From the NCBI RefSeq assembly GCF_900660495.1, contig NZ_LR214950.1:806001-870000 (forward strand): 64,000 nucleotides of DNA, read 5' to 3'. The stretch is from Mycoplasmopsis gallinacea (GTDB taxonomy: Bacteria; Bacillota_I; Bacilli_A; Mycoplasmatales; Metamycoplasmataceae). Position numbers and translations under genes: made by a program. Under the pieces are notes generated by a model that was given only the letters and a program-made list of their open reading frames with translations, was not told the DNA's origin and did not search any database. This document shows, piece by piece, positions 46,870 through 55,973 of this stretch (its first letter is position 1; each line of letters opens with the position of its first letter).

Positions 46870-47493
46870 CTATTTTATAGTGTTATTTGAACTATCTTCT
46901 AAGTGTTTAAATATTGCATCCCGATAATACTCGTATTGCTTTTGTCTTTTTGCTTCCTCAGCAGGTAGGCCAATGTTTAAGTCTTTGCAAATAGCTTCAA
47001 AGTTATCAAGAACTTTAACTATTTTTTCTTGAACTTTTAAAGATGGTATTTCTATTTTGATATTTTCGGCTACATTGCTCATTAATTTAGCATTAGATAA
47101 ATCTCTTTTTACATATTTTTGAGCATTTATGGATAATCAGTAGTAAAGGTATTTTGGCTTTAAAATATTTATGTCAGGAATTATCAATCCACAAACATTA
47201 GTGATGCTAAATTTACCATTTCTATAAAAGACTGTGCCAGCTTTTGCTCCATCAGTTGTTCAGGTTACAAATTCTCCATCAAAGTCAAATGCATCTATTT
47301 TACCAAGCTGTCCATCATTTTCAGTTTGAGATGAATACACTGGATATATTCCTTTATTTTGCTCTATTTCGTTTTTACTAATAACTCTTCCTCTTTTTAA
47401 TTGACATACTTTTCCGATAGTGGTAGATAAATAAAAATTATCAAAAATAAATGAAAGGATTTTAATTAATCCGCTCTCTCTCTCTCTCTCCAA
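46870..47493 (-). CDS. hsdS: HsdS half-gene E (one target-recognition domain), module 2
   Basis: An open frame of about 207 residues that begins inside a (GA)8 tract and has no ATG or normal ribosome site. It encodes one target-recognition domain (TIGKVCQLKRGRVISKNEIEQNKGIYPVYSSQ...) and one conserved helical arm ([32 protein letters not shown]), ending HLEDSSNNTIK. It would be translated only if the tract were in frame with the upstream gene, or by reinitiation. The preceding reading frame stops at 47462, so this domain is currently off. Its recognition domain is nearly identical to that of half-gene F at 49511-50113. Confidence 0.8.
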
Positions 47494-49480
47494 TACCTTT
47501 ATTATCTATAATTCCAGTTTCAAGGTATTTGAAAATTGCATCGCGATAATACTCGTATTGCTGTTGCCTTTTAACTTCTTCAGCAGGTAGGCTAATGTTT
47601 AAGTCTTTGCAAATAGCTTCAAAGTTATCAAGAACTTTAACTATTTTTTCTTGAACTTTTAAAGAAGGTAGGTTTATTTTGATTTTAAAAATATCTTTTG
47701 TATTTATATTCGGTTGTGCTGAGCCTATTTTATTTACTTCTATTCAATTAGGAAGTGTGTAATTTAAGTAAAAATAAATAAACTTAGGAATTGAAAATTG
47801 TTCAATTACTTCGATTTTACCAACCCTTTGATTTATAAATAAATTACTTATATCTTGGTTGAAAAAACTTATTTTTCCTAAGGTGGCACCTGACATTGCT
47901 AATAAAATGTTATTTTTATTTATTTTATAAGGTCTTAAATCTTGTTTATATTCATTAAAATTGAATTTTGAAACATTTTCTCAATCTAAATTTCCATCCT
48001 TTTGTATGTTTCCGATTTTAATGATTTTGCCATCGTAATTATTCGAATTGTAATTATCTGGTGAAACAAATGAAAAACCGTTATAAAAGTTAATTACAGT
48101 CTCTAAATTTGTTTTGATTTCTTCAAAAATAAATCAAAGGATTCTAATTAATCCGCTCTCTCTCTCTCCAATACCTTTATTATCTATAATTCCAGTTTCA
48201 AGGTATTTGAAAATCGCATCGCGATAATACTCGTATTGCTTTTGTCTTTTAGCTTCTTCCATAGGAAGTCCAATTTTTAAGTCTTTACAAATAGCTTCAA
48301 AGTTATCAAGAACTTTGATTATTTTTTCTTGAATTTTTAAAGAAGGAATTTTAATCTTCAATTTTAAAATATCTGGCATATATGGGTGTTTTATCCCACT
48401 TCCTCTATAAAAACTAAAAAGAGTGTCTTTTATTGAGTTTAAATAGTAATAAAGATATTTTGTGCTTAATATTTTAGTATCAAATGATTTACAAATTCTA
48501 TTGTCGCTTGTTATGAATTTACCATTATGATATTGAATGTGAATAGTTGAAGAACCGCCGGGAATTGCTATAACTTCTTCATTATATATTTTCTTATTAT
48601 ATTTATTAGTAGAAGTGTAGAGAGTAGATGGGTATGTTGTCAAAATTTTTATATCACCATTTTCATCTTTTAATTCTTCTATTTCAGAAGCTAATAAATA
48701 ATCATATTTCACATCATTTTTCAATTGATTTTCTTTTGGTAAACCTGCAAATACTTTATCCCAAATAGTTACTTCGTAAAGTTTCTTTTCAATGATGCTT
48801 GCATCATTGGACAAATTGTTATTTGATAACAATTTGTCTCTATAAAATTTATATTGCTCGTCCCTCGCCTTCAGCTCCGCCTTCAGCTCCGCCTTCAGCT
48901 CCGCCTTCAGCTCCGCTGAATACTCGGTAAATTTGTCAAGAATTTCAACTATTTTGTTTTGAATTGATAAAGGTGGAATAGGGATTTCTAGATTTAAAAT
49001 ACCAAGCATATATGGGTGTTGAATCCCACTTCCTCTATAGAAACTGAAAAGAACATCTTTTATTGAGTGGAAAAAATAATAAATAAATTTTGTATTTAAA
49101 ACATTACTGTCAAATGATTGGCAAATTCTATTATCACTTGTTATGAATTTCCCTTTGAAATATTGAATATGCATAGTTGAAGAACCGCCAGGAATTGCCA
49201 CTATCTCTTGATCATAAATTTGGTTTTTATATTTTTCAGAAGAAGTAAAAAAGTTAGATGGAAATGTTGTAAGAATTTTTATATCGCCGTTTTCATCTTT
49301 TAAATTTTCGATATCTTTAGCAAATAAATATTCATATTTAACATTATTTTTTATTTGTTTCTCTTTAGATAAACCTGTGAATGTTTTGTCTCAAATAGTC
49401 ACTTCATACAATTTCTTTTTAATAACTTTAGAATTGTTAAAAGCTAGCTCTTTTTCCATTAACTCTTGAAATAATTTCAT
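47462..49480 (-). CDS. hsdS: HsdS, module 2: two-domain HsdS fused in frame to a third recognition domain
   Basis: A 672-residue specificity subunit starting ATG at 49480 after AAGGAG. Residues ~20-140 are recognition domain 1, then an arm with four AELK repeats (SAELKAELK...[14 protein letters not shown]). Domain 2 (~225-345) is a close copy of domain 1: both have KKLYEVTIWDK, GDIKILTT and AIPGGSST. A second arm follows, ending [12 protein letters not shown]. The (GA)6 tract keeps the frame open into a third, unrelated domain plus arm (~445-665), which ends at the next GA tract. Usual HsdS proteins have two domains (~390 aa), so the third is an addition through the tract. HsdS dictates the DNA sequence methylated by HsdM. 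I checked the frame from tract to stop and it is open. Confidence 0.85.
47475..47490 (-). repeat. (GA)8 slippage tract, junction D-E
   Basis: Eight GA units on the coding (minus) strand, flanked by GGTATTG and GCGGATTAATTAAA. With eight units the upstream frame reads [11 protein letters not shown] and stops at 47462-47464. Nine or six units would open it into half-gene E. Confidence 0.9.
48157..48168 (-). repeat. (GA)6 slippage tract, junction C-D (open)
   Basis: Six GA units on minus with the same flanks as the other tracts. Because 6 is divisible by 3 the reading frame passes through as GIGERESGLIRIL and the downstream domain is fused. Confidence 0.9.
48811..48837. repeat. Perfect 12-bp inverted repeat inside hsdS-C
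   Basis: ACAAATTGTTAT (48811-48822), loop TTG, ATAACAATTTGT (48826-48837), coding for LSNNNLSND in the central arm. Next to it AATGATGC/GCATCATT (48791-48808) is another palindrome. A related copy at 51379-51405 differs by a compensating base pair. Confidence 0.85.
48867..48914 (-). repeat. Four 12-bp repeats encoding AELK in hsdS-C
   Basis: Four exact copies of GCCTTCAGCTCC (plus strand), giving (AELK)x4 in the helical arm between recognition domains 1 and 2. The GC-rich unit uses CTG, AAG and GCG codons that are rare in this window. hsdS-A has only two copies. Confidence 0.92.
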
Positions 49481-49510
49481 AATTACTCTCCTTCTTTTTA
49501 ATAGATTCTA

Positions 49511-50113
49511 TTATTTATCTAGATACTGAAAAATAGCGTCTTGATAATATTCATATTGCTGTTGTCTTTTAGTTTCTTCCGCTGGAATACCTATTTTTAA
49601 ATCTTTACAAATAGCTTCAAAATTATCAAGAACTTTAACTATTTTTTCTTGAATTTGTAAAGAAGGTATTTCTATTTTGATATTTTCTACTACATTACTC
49701 ATTAATTTAGCATTAGCTAAATCTCTTTTTACATATTTTTTAGCATTTATGGATAATCAGTAGTAAAGATATTTTGGCTTTAAAATATTTATATCAGGAA
49801 TTATCAATCCACAAACATTAGTAATACTAAATTTACCATTTCTATAAAAGACTGTGCCAGCTTTTGCTCCATCAGTTGTTCAGGTTACAAATTCTCCATC
49901 AAAGTCAAATGTATCTATTTTACCAAGCTGTCCATCATTTTCAGTTTGAGATGAATACACTGGATATATTCCTTTATTTTGCTCTATTTCGTTTTTGCTG
50001 ATAACTCTTCCTCTTTTTAATTGACATACTTTTCCGATAGTGATAGATAAGTAAAAATTATCAAAAATAAATGAAAGAATTTTAATTAATCTGCTCTCTC
50101 TCTCTCTCTCCAA
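49511..50113 (-). CDS. hsdS: HsdS half-gene F (one target-recognition domain), module 1
   Basis: A 200-residue open frame that begins in the (GA)8 tract at 50095-50110, without its own ATG or ribosome site. Its recognition domain (TIGKVCQLKRGRVISKNEIEQNKG...) matches half-gene E with only a few substitutions, so E and F are duplicates. The arm ends [19 protein letters not shown] and stops at 49511, 30 bases before hsdS-C begins. Currently out of frame with the upstream half-gene B. Confidence 0.8.
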
Positions 50114-50778
50114 TACCTTTATTATCTATAATTCCAGTTTCGAGGTAATTGAAAATTGCATCGCGATAATATTGGTATTGCTCTTGTCTTTTTACTTCTT
50201 CAGCAGGAAGACCAATGTTTAAATCTTTACAAATAGCTTCAAAATTATCAAGAACTTTAACTATTTTTTCTTGAGTTTCTAAAGATGGAATATCGAAATT
50301 TAAATCTAAAATATTAGATTTTCTTAAATATCCTTGATTTGAATTTTGTTGAGAATTTCTTAACTTATTTTGTGTTGAAGATGAAATAAATAAGTGTCTA
50401 AAGAATTCGTCTAAAACTATTTTATTGTCAATTCTAACTAAAAATAAATTTTGTCCATAAAAATCTTTTTGCTCTTTTACAATGGCCAATTCACCAATTG
50501 TGCCTATCATTGTTATTAATATATCTTTTTTGGTAATCTTTCTATTTTTAGAAATCTCAAGATAATCATTTTCTGAAATATATGAAACATTGTCAAGGTC
50601 AATACGTCCATCTTTTATATTTTTGGATGTTATAAAAGGAATTCCGCTTTCTACAAAATTTGGAGTAGAAGGCATAATTCAAAATGAATCTTGGATAATT
50701 GAGTTTATGTTAAGGTGAATTTTATCAAAAATAAGCCAAAGAATTTTAATTAATCCGCTCTCTCTCTCTCTCTCTCTC
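50082..50778 (-). CDS. hsdS: HsdS half-gene B (one target-recognition domain), module 1
   Basis: An open frame of about 230 residues starting in the (GA)10 tract. It has one recognition domain, unlike any other here (FVESGIPFITSKNIKDGRIDLDNVSYISENDYLEIS, and MIGTIGELAIVKEQKDFYGQNLFLVRID), then the shared arm with [25 protein letters not shown]. The first ATG (50675) lies inside the domain and has no ribosome site, so a natural product probably requires fusion to hsdS-A. Currently out of frame. Confidence 0.8.
50095..50110 (-). repeat. (GA)8 slippage tract, junction B-F
   Basis: Eight GA units; the 3' flank differs by one base (GCAG instead of GCGG). The upstream frame reads [11 protein letters not shown] and stops at 50082. 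Nine or six units would open it into half-gene F. Confidence 0.9.
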
Positions 50779-51931
50779 CAATACCTTTATTATCTATAAT
50801 TCCAGTCTCAAGGTATTTGAAAATTGCATCGCGATAATACTCGTATTGCTGTTGCCTTTTAGCTTCTTCAGCAGGAAGACCGATATTTAAATCTTTAAGA
50901 ATAGATTCGAAATTATCAAGAACTTTAACTATTTTGTTTTGAACTGAAAGAACAGGTAATGTAAATAATTTTTCTGCAAACACTGATATTCAATGTCTTT
51001 TGTGTTCTTTTGATGATTCTTCTGTATTGTGGATGAAATTTAATCAATAATAAAAGTATTTAATATTAATATTGCTGTTTTTAGGTGTCAATATCTTTAT
51101 AGCAGAAGATTTAATTTTAAAATCAAAATCTACTCATTTTAAATCTGTTGTAAAATCGTCGAAAATTATTACAGGATTTTCTTTGCTTGAATGAAAAATA
51201 TTTTGTTTTTCATCTGTATATCCTAAAATGAATTTTTGATTAGCAGTTAAAACGGGAGTTTTAAATTCAGGATTGTATTTATCACTTTTTACAATAAATT
51301 TTGTTGGCTGAATATAATCAATGTAATCCTTTACTTTTGCTATATTTGATTTTATTCCACTGATGCTTGCATCATTGGACAAATTGTTGTCTGACAACAA
51401 TTTGTCTCTATAAAATTTATATTGCTCGTCCCTCGCCTTCAGCTCCGCCTTCAGCTCCGCTGAATACTCGGTAAATTTATTTAAAATATTTATTATTTCG
51501 ATTTGTGTTTCTAAATCAACTATAGGAATTAATAAATTATTTAGAAATGTTATATTAATTTTTTCAGGAGTAGCTTTTATATTGCTTTTAAATATATCCT
51601 TTTGTTTCGATAGTAGAAAGTAATAAATATATTTATTTAGTATTTCAGGACTGCTTTCAATTGTTAAACATACATCATTTGCTCAAAAATTATTTTCTTG
51701 TCATTGAACAAGCCCTGCAGTGCCATATTGAGCTATGGTCAATTGCTCGCCCTTTCTATTATATGAATGATAATATCCTAAAACTCCAATACCACCACTT
51801 TTTACAGGGAACCCATTAATTGCTAAATCTTTTTTTGTTATTCTATTCCCTCTTACTATTTTCGCAATTTCACTTAGTTTTTTAAAAGTTATGACTTTAT
51901 TATTTTTTAATAACTCTTCAAATAACTTCAT
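50750..51931 (-). CDS. hsdS: HsdS, module 1: two-domain type I specificity subunit
   Basis: A 393-residue HsdS starting by a TAATG overlap with hsdM, so it is the specificity subunit most directly coupled to the methylase. Recognition domain 1 (about 15-135: [34 protein letters not shown]) is followed by an arm with two AELK repeats, domain 2 (about 195-320: [19 protein letters not shown]) and the second arm [32 protein letters not shown]. The end is set by the (GA)10 tract. Length is that of a normal complete HsdS. Confidence 0.9.
50759..50778 (-). repeat. (GA)10 slippage tract, junction A-B
   Basis: Ten GA units, the longest of the four. The hsdS-A frame ends [11 protein letters not shown] at the TAA 50750-50752. 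Nine or twelve units would fuse A to half-gene B. Confidence 0.92.
51379..51405. repeat. Perfect 12-bp inverted repeat inside hsdS-A
   Basis: ACAAATTGTTGT (51379-51390), loop CTG, ACAACAATTTGT (51394-51405). Same place in the gene as 48811-48837; the arm bases differ (A to G) with the matching change on the other arm (T to C). Confidence 0.85.
51435..51458 (-). repeat. Two 12-bp repeats encoding AELK in hsdS-A
   Basis: Two copies of GCCTTCAGCTCC (plus strand), giving (AELK)x2 in the central arm, against four in hsdS-C. Confidence 0.92.
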
Positions 51932-53493
51932 TATTCTTCACCTTCAAGTTCAGCAATGATTTTATCAATTTCGTTACGTAAAACAGATTGACGAGCAACA
52001 ATTTCTTTAAGTTCTGCATTAAGTTTTTTGATATCAATAACTTCTTTTGTATCTTCTTTTTCAACATATGAATTTACAGAAAGGTTGTAATCATTATCTC
52101 TAATTTGGTCATATGAAGTGATTTTAACAAAGTTTTGTAAGTCTTTTCTTTTGTTGTATAAATCTAAAATATGTGCGATATTTTCCTCTGTAAGTTTGTT
52201 TTTCTTAGATTTTTTAACAAAGAAACTTGATGCATCAATAAATGTGACATCAGTATCTTTTCTATTCTTTTTAAGCACTAAAATGCAAGTTGCAATTCCT
52301 GTTCCGAAGAATAAATTATCAGGAAGTTGGATAATTGAATCAACAAAGTTATTATCAATTAAATATTTACGAATTTTTTGCTCAGCTCCACCACGATACA
52401 TAATTCCAGGGAAGCAAACAATAGAAGCCACTCCTTCTGAAGATAAGTTATTTAAAGCGTGAAGCACAAAAGCTCAGTCAGCTTTTGATCTAGGAGCAAG
52501 CACACCAGGACCAGTAAAACGTGGATCATTAATTAATGTTTTATCATTTTTGTCATTTCAGCTAATTGAATATGGAGGGTTAGAAACAATTACATCAAAG
52601 AATGTATTTCATTCTTTTGGATGTGTTAATGTATCATCGCAGTAAATGTGAAACTTGTCAAAATCCATATCATGAAGGAACATATTCATTCTACAAAGGT
52701 TGAATGTTGTAACATTAATTTCTTGTCCATAAACACCACTAGTGATGTTTTTAGCACCTAAAATCTTAACCGCTTGTAAAAGTAGTGATCCTGAACCAGC
52801 ACACATGTCATAAACATTTTTAACTTGTTTTTTATCACCAATTGCTAATTTAACAAGCAAGTTACTTACTTCTTGAGGTGTAAAGTATTCACCACCACTT
52901 TTACCAGCGTTTGATGCATACATACCCATTAAATACTCGTAAGCATCACCGAAAACATCAATTGAATTATCTTTTAAGTTTCCAAGGTTCATGCTTTGAA
53001 TTCCTTTTAAAAGCTTTACAAGGATGTTATTTCTTTTAGGAACTGTATCACCTAATTTGTTATTATTTACATCAAAATCTTGGAAAAGACCCTTAAAATC
53101 ATCTTCGCTATCTTTCCCTCTTGAAGAGCGTTCAATCGAATCAAAAATTCTTTTTAAAGTTTCATTTAAGTTTTCATCATATTCTGCATTTTTAACAACA
53201 TTAACAAAAAGATCTTTGCTTTCAATGAAAAACCCTATTTCTCTTGCTATTTCATTTTTAGCTTCTTCAGGAATTACTCCTTCATATTTTTCATAATCAA
53301 AATCTGTATCACCAGCTTCAGCTTGTCTGTTGTTAAATTCTCTGACCATTTTTTCAGAAAGAAAACGATAAAACATTGCGCCAAGGACATAGTTTTTAAA
53401 GTCTCATCCATCAACACTTCCTCTAAGTTCATCGGCTATTTTTCAAATACTTGTATGTAATTCATTTCTTTCTAATTCTTTTTTGTTATCCAT
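51931..53493 (-). CDS. hsdM: Type I restriction-modification DNA methyltransferase HsdM
   Basis: A 520-residue N6-adenine methylase. N-terminal HsdM domain (ELHTSIWKIADELRGSVDGWDFKNYVLGAMFYRFLSEKM), the GGEYFTPQEVSNLL segment, SAM-binding motif I YDMCAGSGSLLLQ (near 230) and catalytic NPPY (about residue 304) are intact. AGGAGG precedes the ATG. The C-terminal helix (EIVARQSVLRNEIDKIIAELEGEE) is the usual HsdS-contact region. Two HsdM and one HsdS form the methylase. No hsdR lies in the window. Confidence 0.96.
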
Positions 53494-53700
53494 AATTTTC
53501 ACCTCCTAAGATACTAAAATATTTAATATAAATATTCTACCTTATTTAAGACCCTTTGGTTTGCTTAAGTTGTTCTTTTCAGTATTTAGAATAGAAGCTA
53601 TTTTCTTTATCTTTTTAAAATATGAAGATATAAATTTCAAATACACGTATAATCAAGTGTTATTTAAAAGTCAAACAGTAAATTGAATAACAAAAAATGT
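53494..53700. other. Upstream region of hsdM without genes
   Basis: AT-rich DNA with no credible ORF. It must contain the hsd promoter on minus, but I cannot pick a -10 among many TA-rich hexamers. Confidence 0.6.
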
Positions 53701-53913
53701 TTTCTGCTTGCTAGTATAGAATTTATGCTAGTAACTGAGAAATAAATAAGTTTGCACCTTTCCCACTTAGTAGCATAAAATGATTTAGCTTAATTTTTAT
53801 GCTACTAAGTGGGAAAGTCATTCAAAAATAGACTTTATTTTTGTTATTTTACAATTAGCAATATTTAAATTATTTCTAATTACTTACTACCCTTTCTGCC
53901 TGCTAGCATAAAT
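53701..53913. repeat. Cluster of ~21-bp elements in alternating orientation, including a 23-bp perfect inverted repeat
   Basis: The clearest pair is 53758-53780 with 53795-53817: 23 bases perfectly complementary, with a 14-nt spacer and no T tract. Related copies with shared core TAGCATAAA (or its complement) lie at about 53701-53720 (plus), 53722-53743 (minus) and 53893-53913 (plus). The first two form an imperfect inverted repeat. No gene is present from 53494 to 54017. Confidence 0.85.
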
Positions 53914-54017
53914 TTATTTAGGTATTACTTTTACAAGTTAAGGTAACAAAAAATTCAAATATATCTAAAAAATAGACATATTTGAATTTTGAATATTTTA
54001 AGTTACAATGATGGAAG

Positions 54018-55076
54018 TTATTTTGCATCTTTTTTCTGAAAGTATTTTTTTACAATTGGAGCTACTTTTTCTCCATAAAGCTCAATTGCTTTTAAAGTAT
54101 CTTGATGTGGCATAGATCCAACTGGAAGATGAAGCATAAAGCGATCAAGTTCAAGACCTTCCATAATTCTGATGATTTTTTCAGCTACTTTTTCAGGGTT
54201 ACCAGCAAAAATTGCTCCTTGTAAACTTGTTTCATTATCATATTGTTCTCTAGTTAATTCTCTTCAATGATCACGATCTTTTGCAATTGAATCTACTAAT
54301 TCTTTGGTTGGGATAAAATAATTATCTTTGGCTTTTTGATCATCTTCTTCAATTCATCCTCAAGAATGAGCGGCTATTTTCATATCTTTTGGATCATGTC
54401 CAAAAGATATTCAAGCTCTTTTGTAAATATCGACTAACGATTTAAATCTAAGTGGGTCTCCACCAATTGTAGCAAAGACAATTGGAAGACCTCTTTTAGC
54501 AATATTTACTACTGAAACAGGATTTCCACCGGTAGCTACTCAAATTGGTAATTTTTCTTGAGTAGCTCTAGGATAAACACCTTTGCCATATACTGAATGA
54601 GTAAGATTTCCATGTCATACTAACTTTTCATTATTATTAATTTCAGTAAGCATATCAAGTTTTTCTTCAAAAAGAGCATCGTAATCTTTAAGACTATAAC
54701 CAAAAAGTGGGAATGATTCAGTAAAAGAACCTCTTCCAACCATAATTTCGCTTCTACCATTACTTAAAGCATCTATTGTTGAAAAATTTTGATAAATCCG
54801 AATTGGATCTGAAGATGAAAGAACAGTAACCGCACTTGTAAGGCGAATGTTTTTGGTTTTTACAGCACCAGCTGCAAGAACAATTTCAGGAACTGAAACA
54901 GCAAAATCTTCTCTGTGGTGCTCTCCGATTCCGTAAATATCTAAACCTACTTTATCAGCAAGTTCAATTTCCTGTACTAAGTTCTGAATTCTTTCTGTAT
55001 GTGAAATAGCTTTATTTGTATTTTGCAACTTGGTAGTTTCACCAAAAGTTGAAATTCCTAATTCAATTTTTTTCAT
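54018..55076 (-). CDS. LLM-class (luciferase-like) flavin-dependent oxidoreductase
   Basis: A 352-residue TIM-barrel protein of the luciferase-like monooxygenase family. Family marks: GIGEHHREDFAVSVPEIVLAAGAVKT, IRLTSAVTVLSSSDPIRIYQNFSTIDALSNGRSEIMVGRGSFTESFPLFG and PIWVATGGNPVSV. These proteins use reduced FMN and oxygen; the substrate here is unknown. It starts three bases after the flavin-reductase-like gene ends, so reductase and monooxygenase form a likely two-component system. Confidence 0.9.
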
Positions 55077-55079
55077 AAT

Positions 55080-55682
55080 CTACCTCTTAAATTTATTTAT
55101 TATTTTGTCAATTTTCTTTTGATATTTATTAATAAGTTCCTTATCTGAAAGCTTCTTATTTTTCTCTAAATTTAACCCATTAATTTCTAGAGTTAAAACC
55201 TTTTTAACTCTTAAAAATTTTCATATTTGTTTAATTCAATTTCGTGCTGAAGATCATTTGTATCAAGCTTTTTTAGAACCTCTGGTAGTTATAATTAAAA
55301 CATCTAAATGAGTTAAATTTCCCTTATTTTGTGAGTTAGGAAAATCACTATAATTAAATGTTTCTTTAGCAACTAAAATTGAATCTAGAAAGTTTTTTAC
55401 CACTGGAGATGGACTAAAATTAATTTCTGGAGTAAAAATGATTAATTTATCAGTTTCTCTAAGAATGTTTATTCACTTTAATGAATCAACTAAATTGTAG
55501 TAATTGTGAGCGTTATTTGAGTTTAAAATTGTACCAACATGAGTGCCATTTAAATCAATTTCTGTAATTTGAGATTTTCCACTTTTTCTCAAATATTCTT
55601 TTTTAATGTAATTCATAAATTGATTTGAAATTGAAGTTTTATTTTTACTAATTAGCCCATTTAAAAATAGTATCTTTTGCAC
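55080..55682 (-). CDS. Flavodoxin-fold FMN reductase / azoreductase-like protein
   Basis: A 200-residue protein with the flavodoxin-like layout: KILFLNGLISKNKTSISNQFMNYI at the N-terminus (phosphate loop region), then KLIIFTPEINFSPSPVVKNFLDSI, which resembles the 'P.(Y/W)N...P..LK..iD' strand-loop of NAD(P)H-dependent FMN reductases and azoreductases, and HLDVLIITTRGSKKAWYKW. It probably supplies reduced flavin to the adjacent monooxygenase. The C-terminal 40 residues are unusually basic. AAGGAG precedes the ATG. Confidence 0.75.
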
Positions 55683-55842
55683 AAAAAACTCCTTTTTGTT
55701 ATTTTTTTTGAATTAAAAACGCATTTTTTCATTTCTGCAAATAATTATAAGACTAAAAAAATAAAAGTCAAATATTTTTTAGCAATCAAAGTGTTTAACT
55801 GATAAAAATAACATTTGTGGAACAAATTTTTCCATACTTTTC

Positions 55843-55916
55843 CACAAAATGACAGAATTTTTTATTCTGGCGCACTATATTTGTAAATTTCTCTTTATTT
55901 CAGGTGTCATTTTGTG
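55843..55916. repeat. Long-range inverted repeat between divergent operons
   Basis: CACAAAATGACA (55843-55854) and TGTCATTTTGTG (55905-55916) are perfectly complementary. Between them lies a smaller hairpin CAGAAT/ATTCTG (55853-55869). The position between two divergent operons suggests a pair of operator half-sites. Confidence 0.75.
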
Positions 55917-55973
55917 CAAAAAGAAGAAAAAAGGCCATTTTTTCAATCAAAAAATACATTTTCTTTTTAATGT

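Noticed and set aside
47491-47493. TTG start for half-gene E (and the same for F at 50113) reading MERERE
   Set aside because: No ribosome site other than the GA tract itself and identical artefactual starts at both tracts; fusion through the tract explains the frame better.
46900-51000. Regularly spaced repeats that might look like a CRISPR array
   Set aside because: The repeats are coding HsdS arms about 650 bases apart with GA tracts, not short repeats with uniform spacers, and there are no cas genes.
53758-53817. Terminator reading of the 23-bp inverted repeat
   Set aside because: No T tract follows on either strand and no gene ends next to it.
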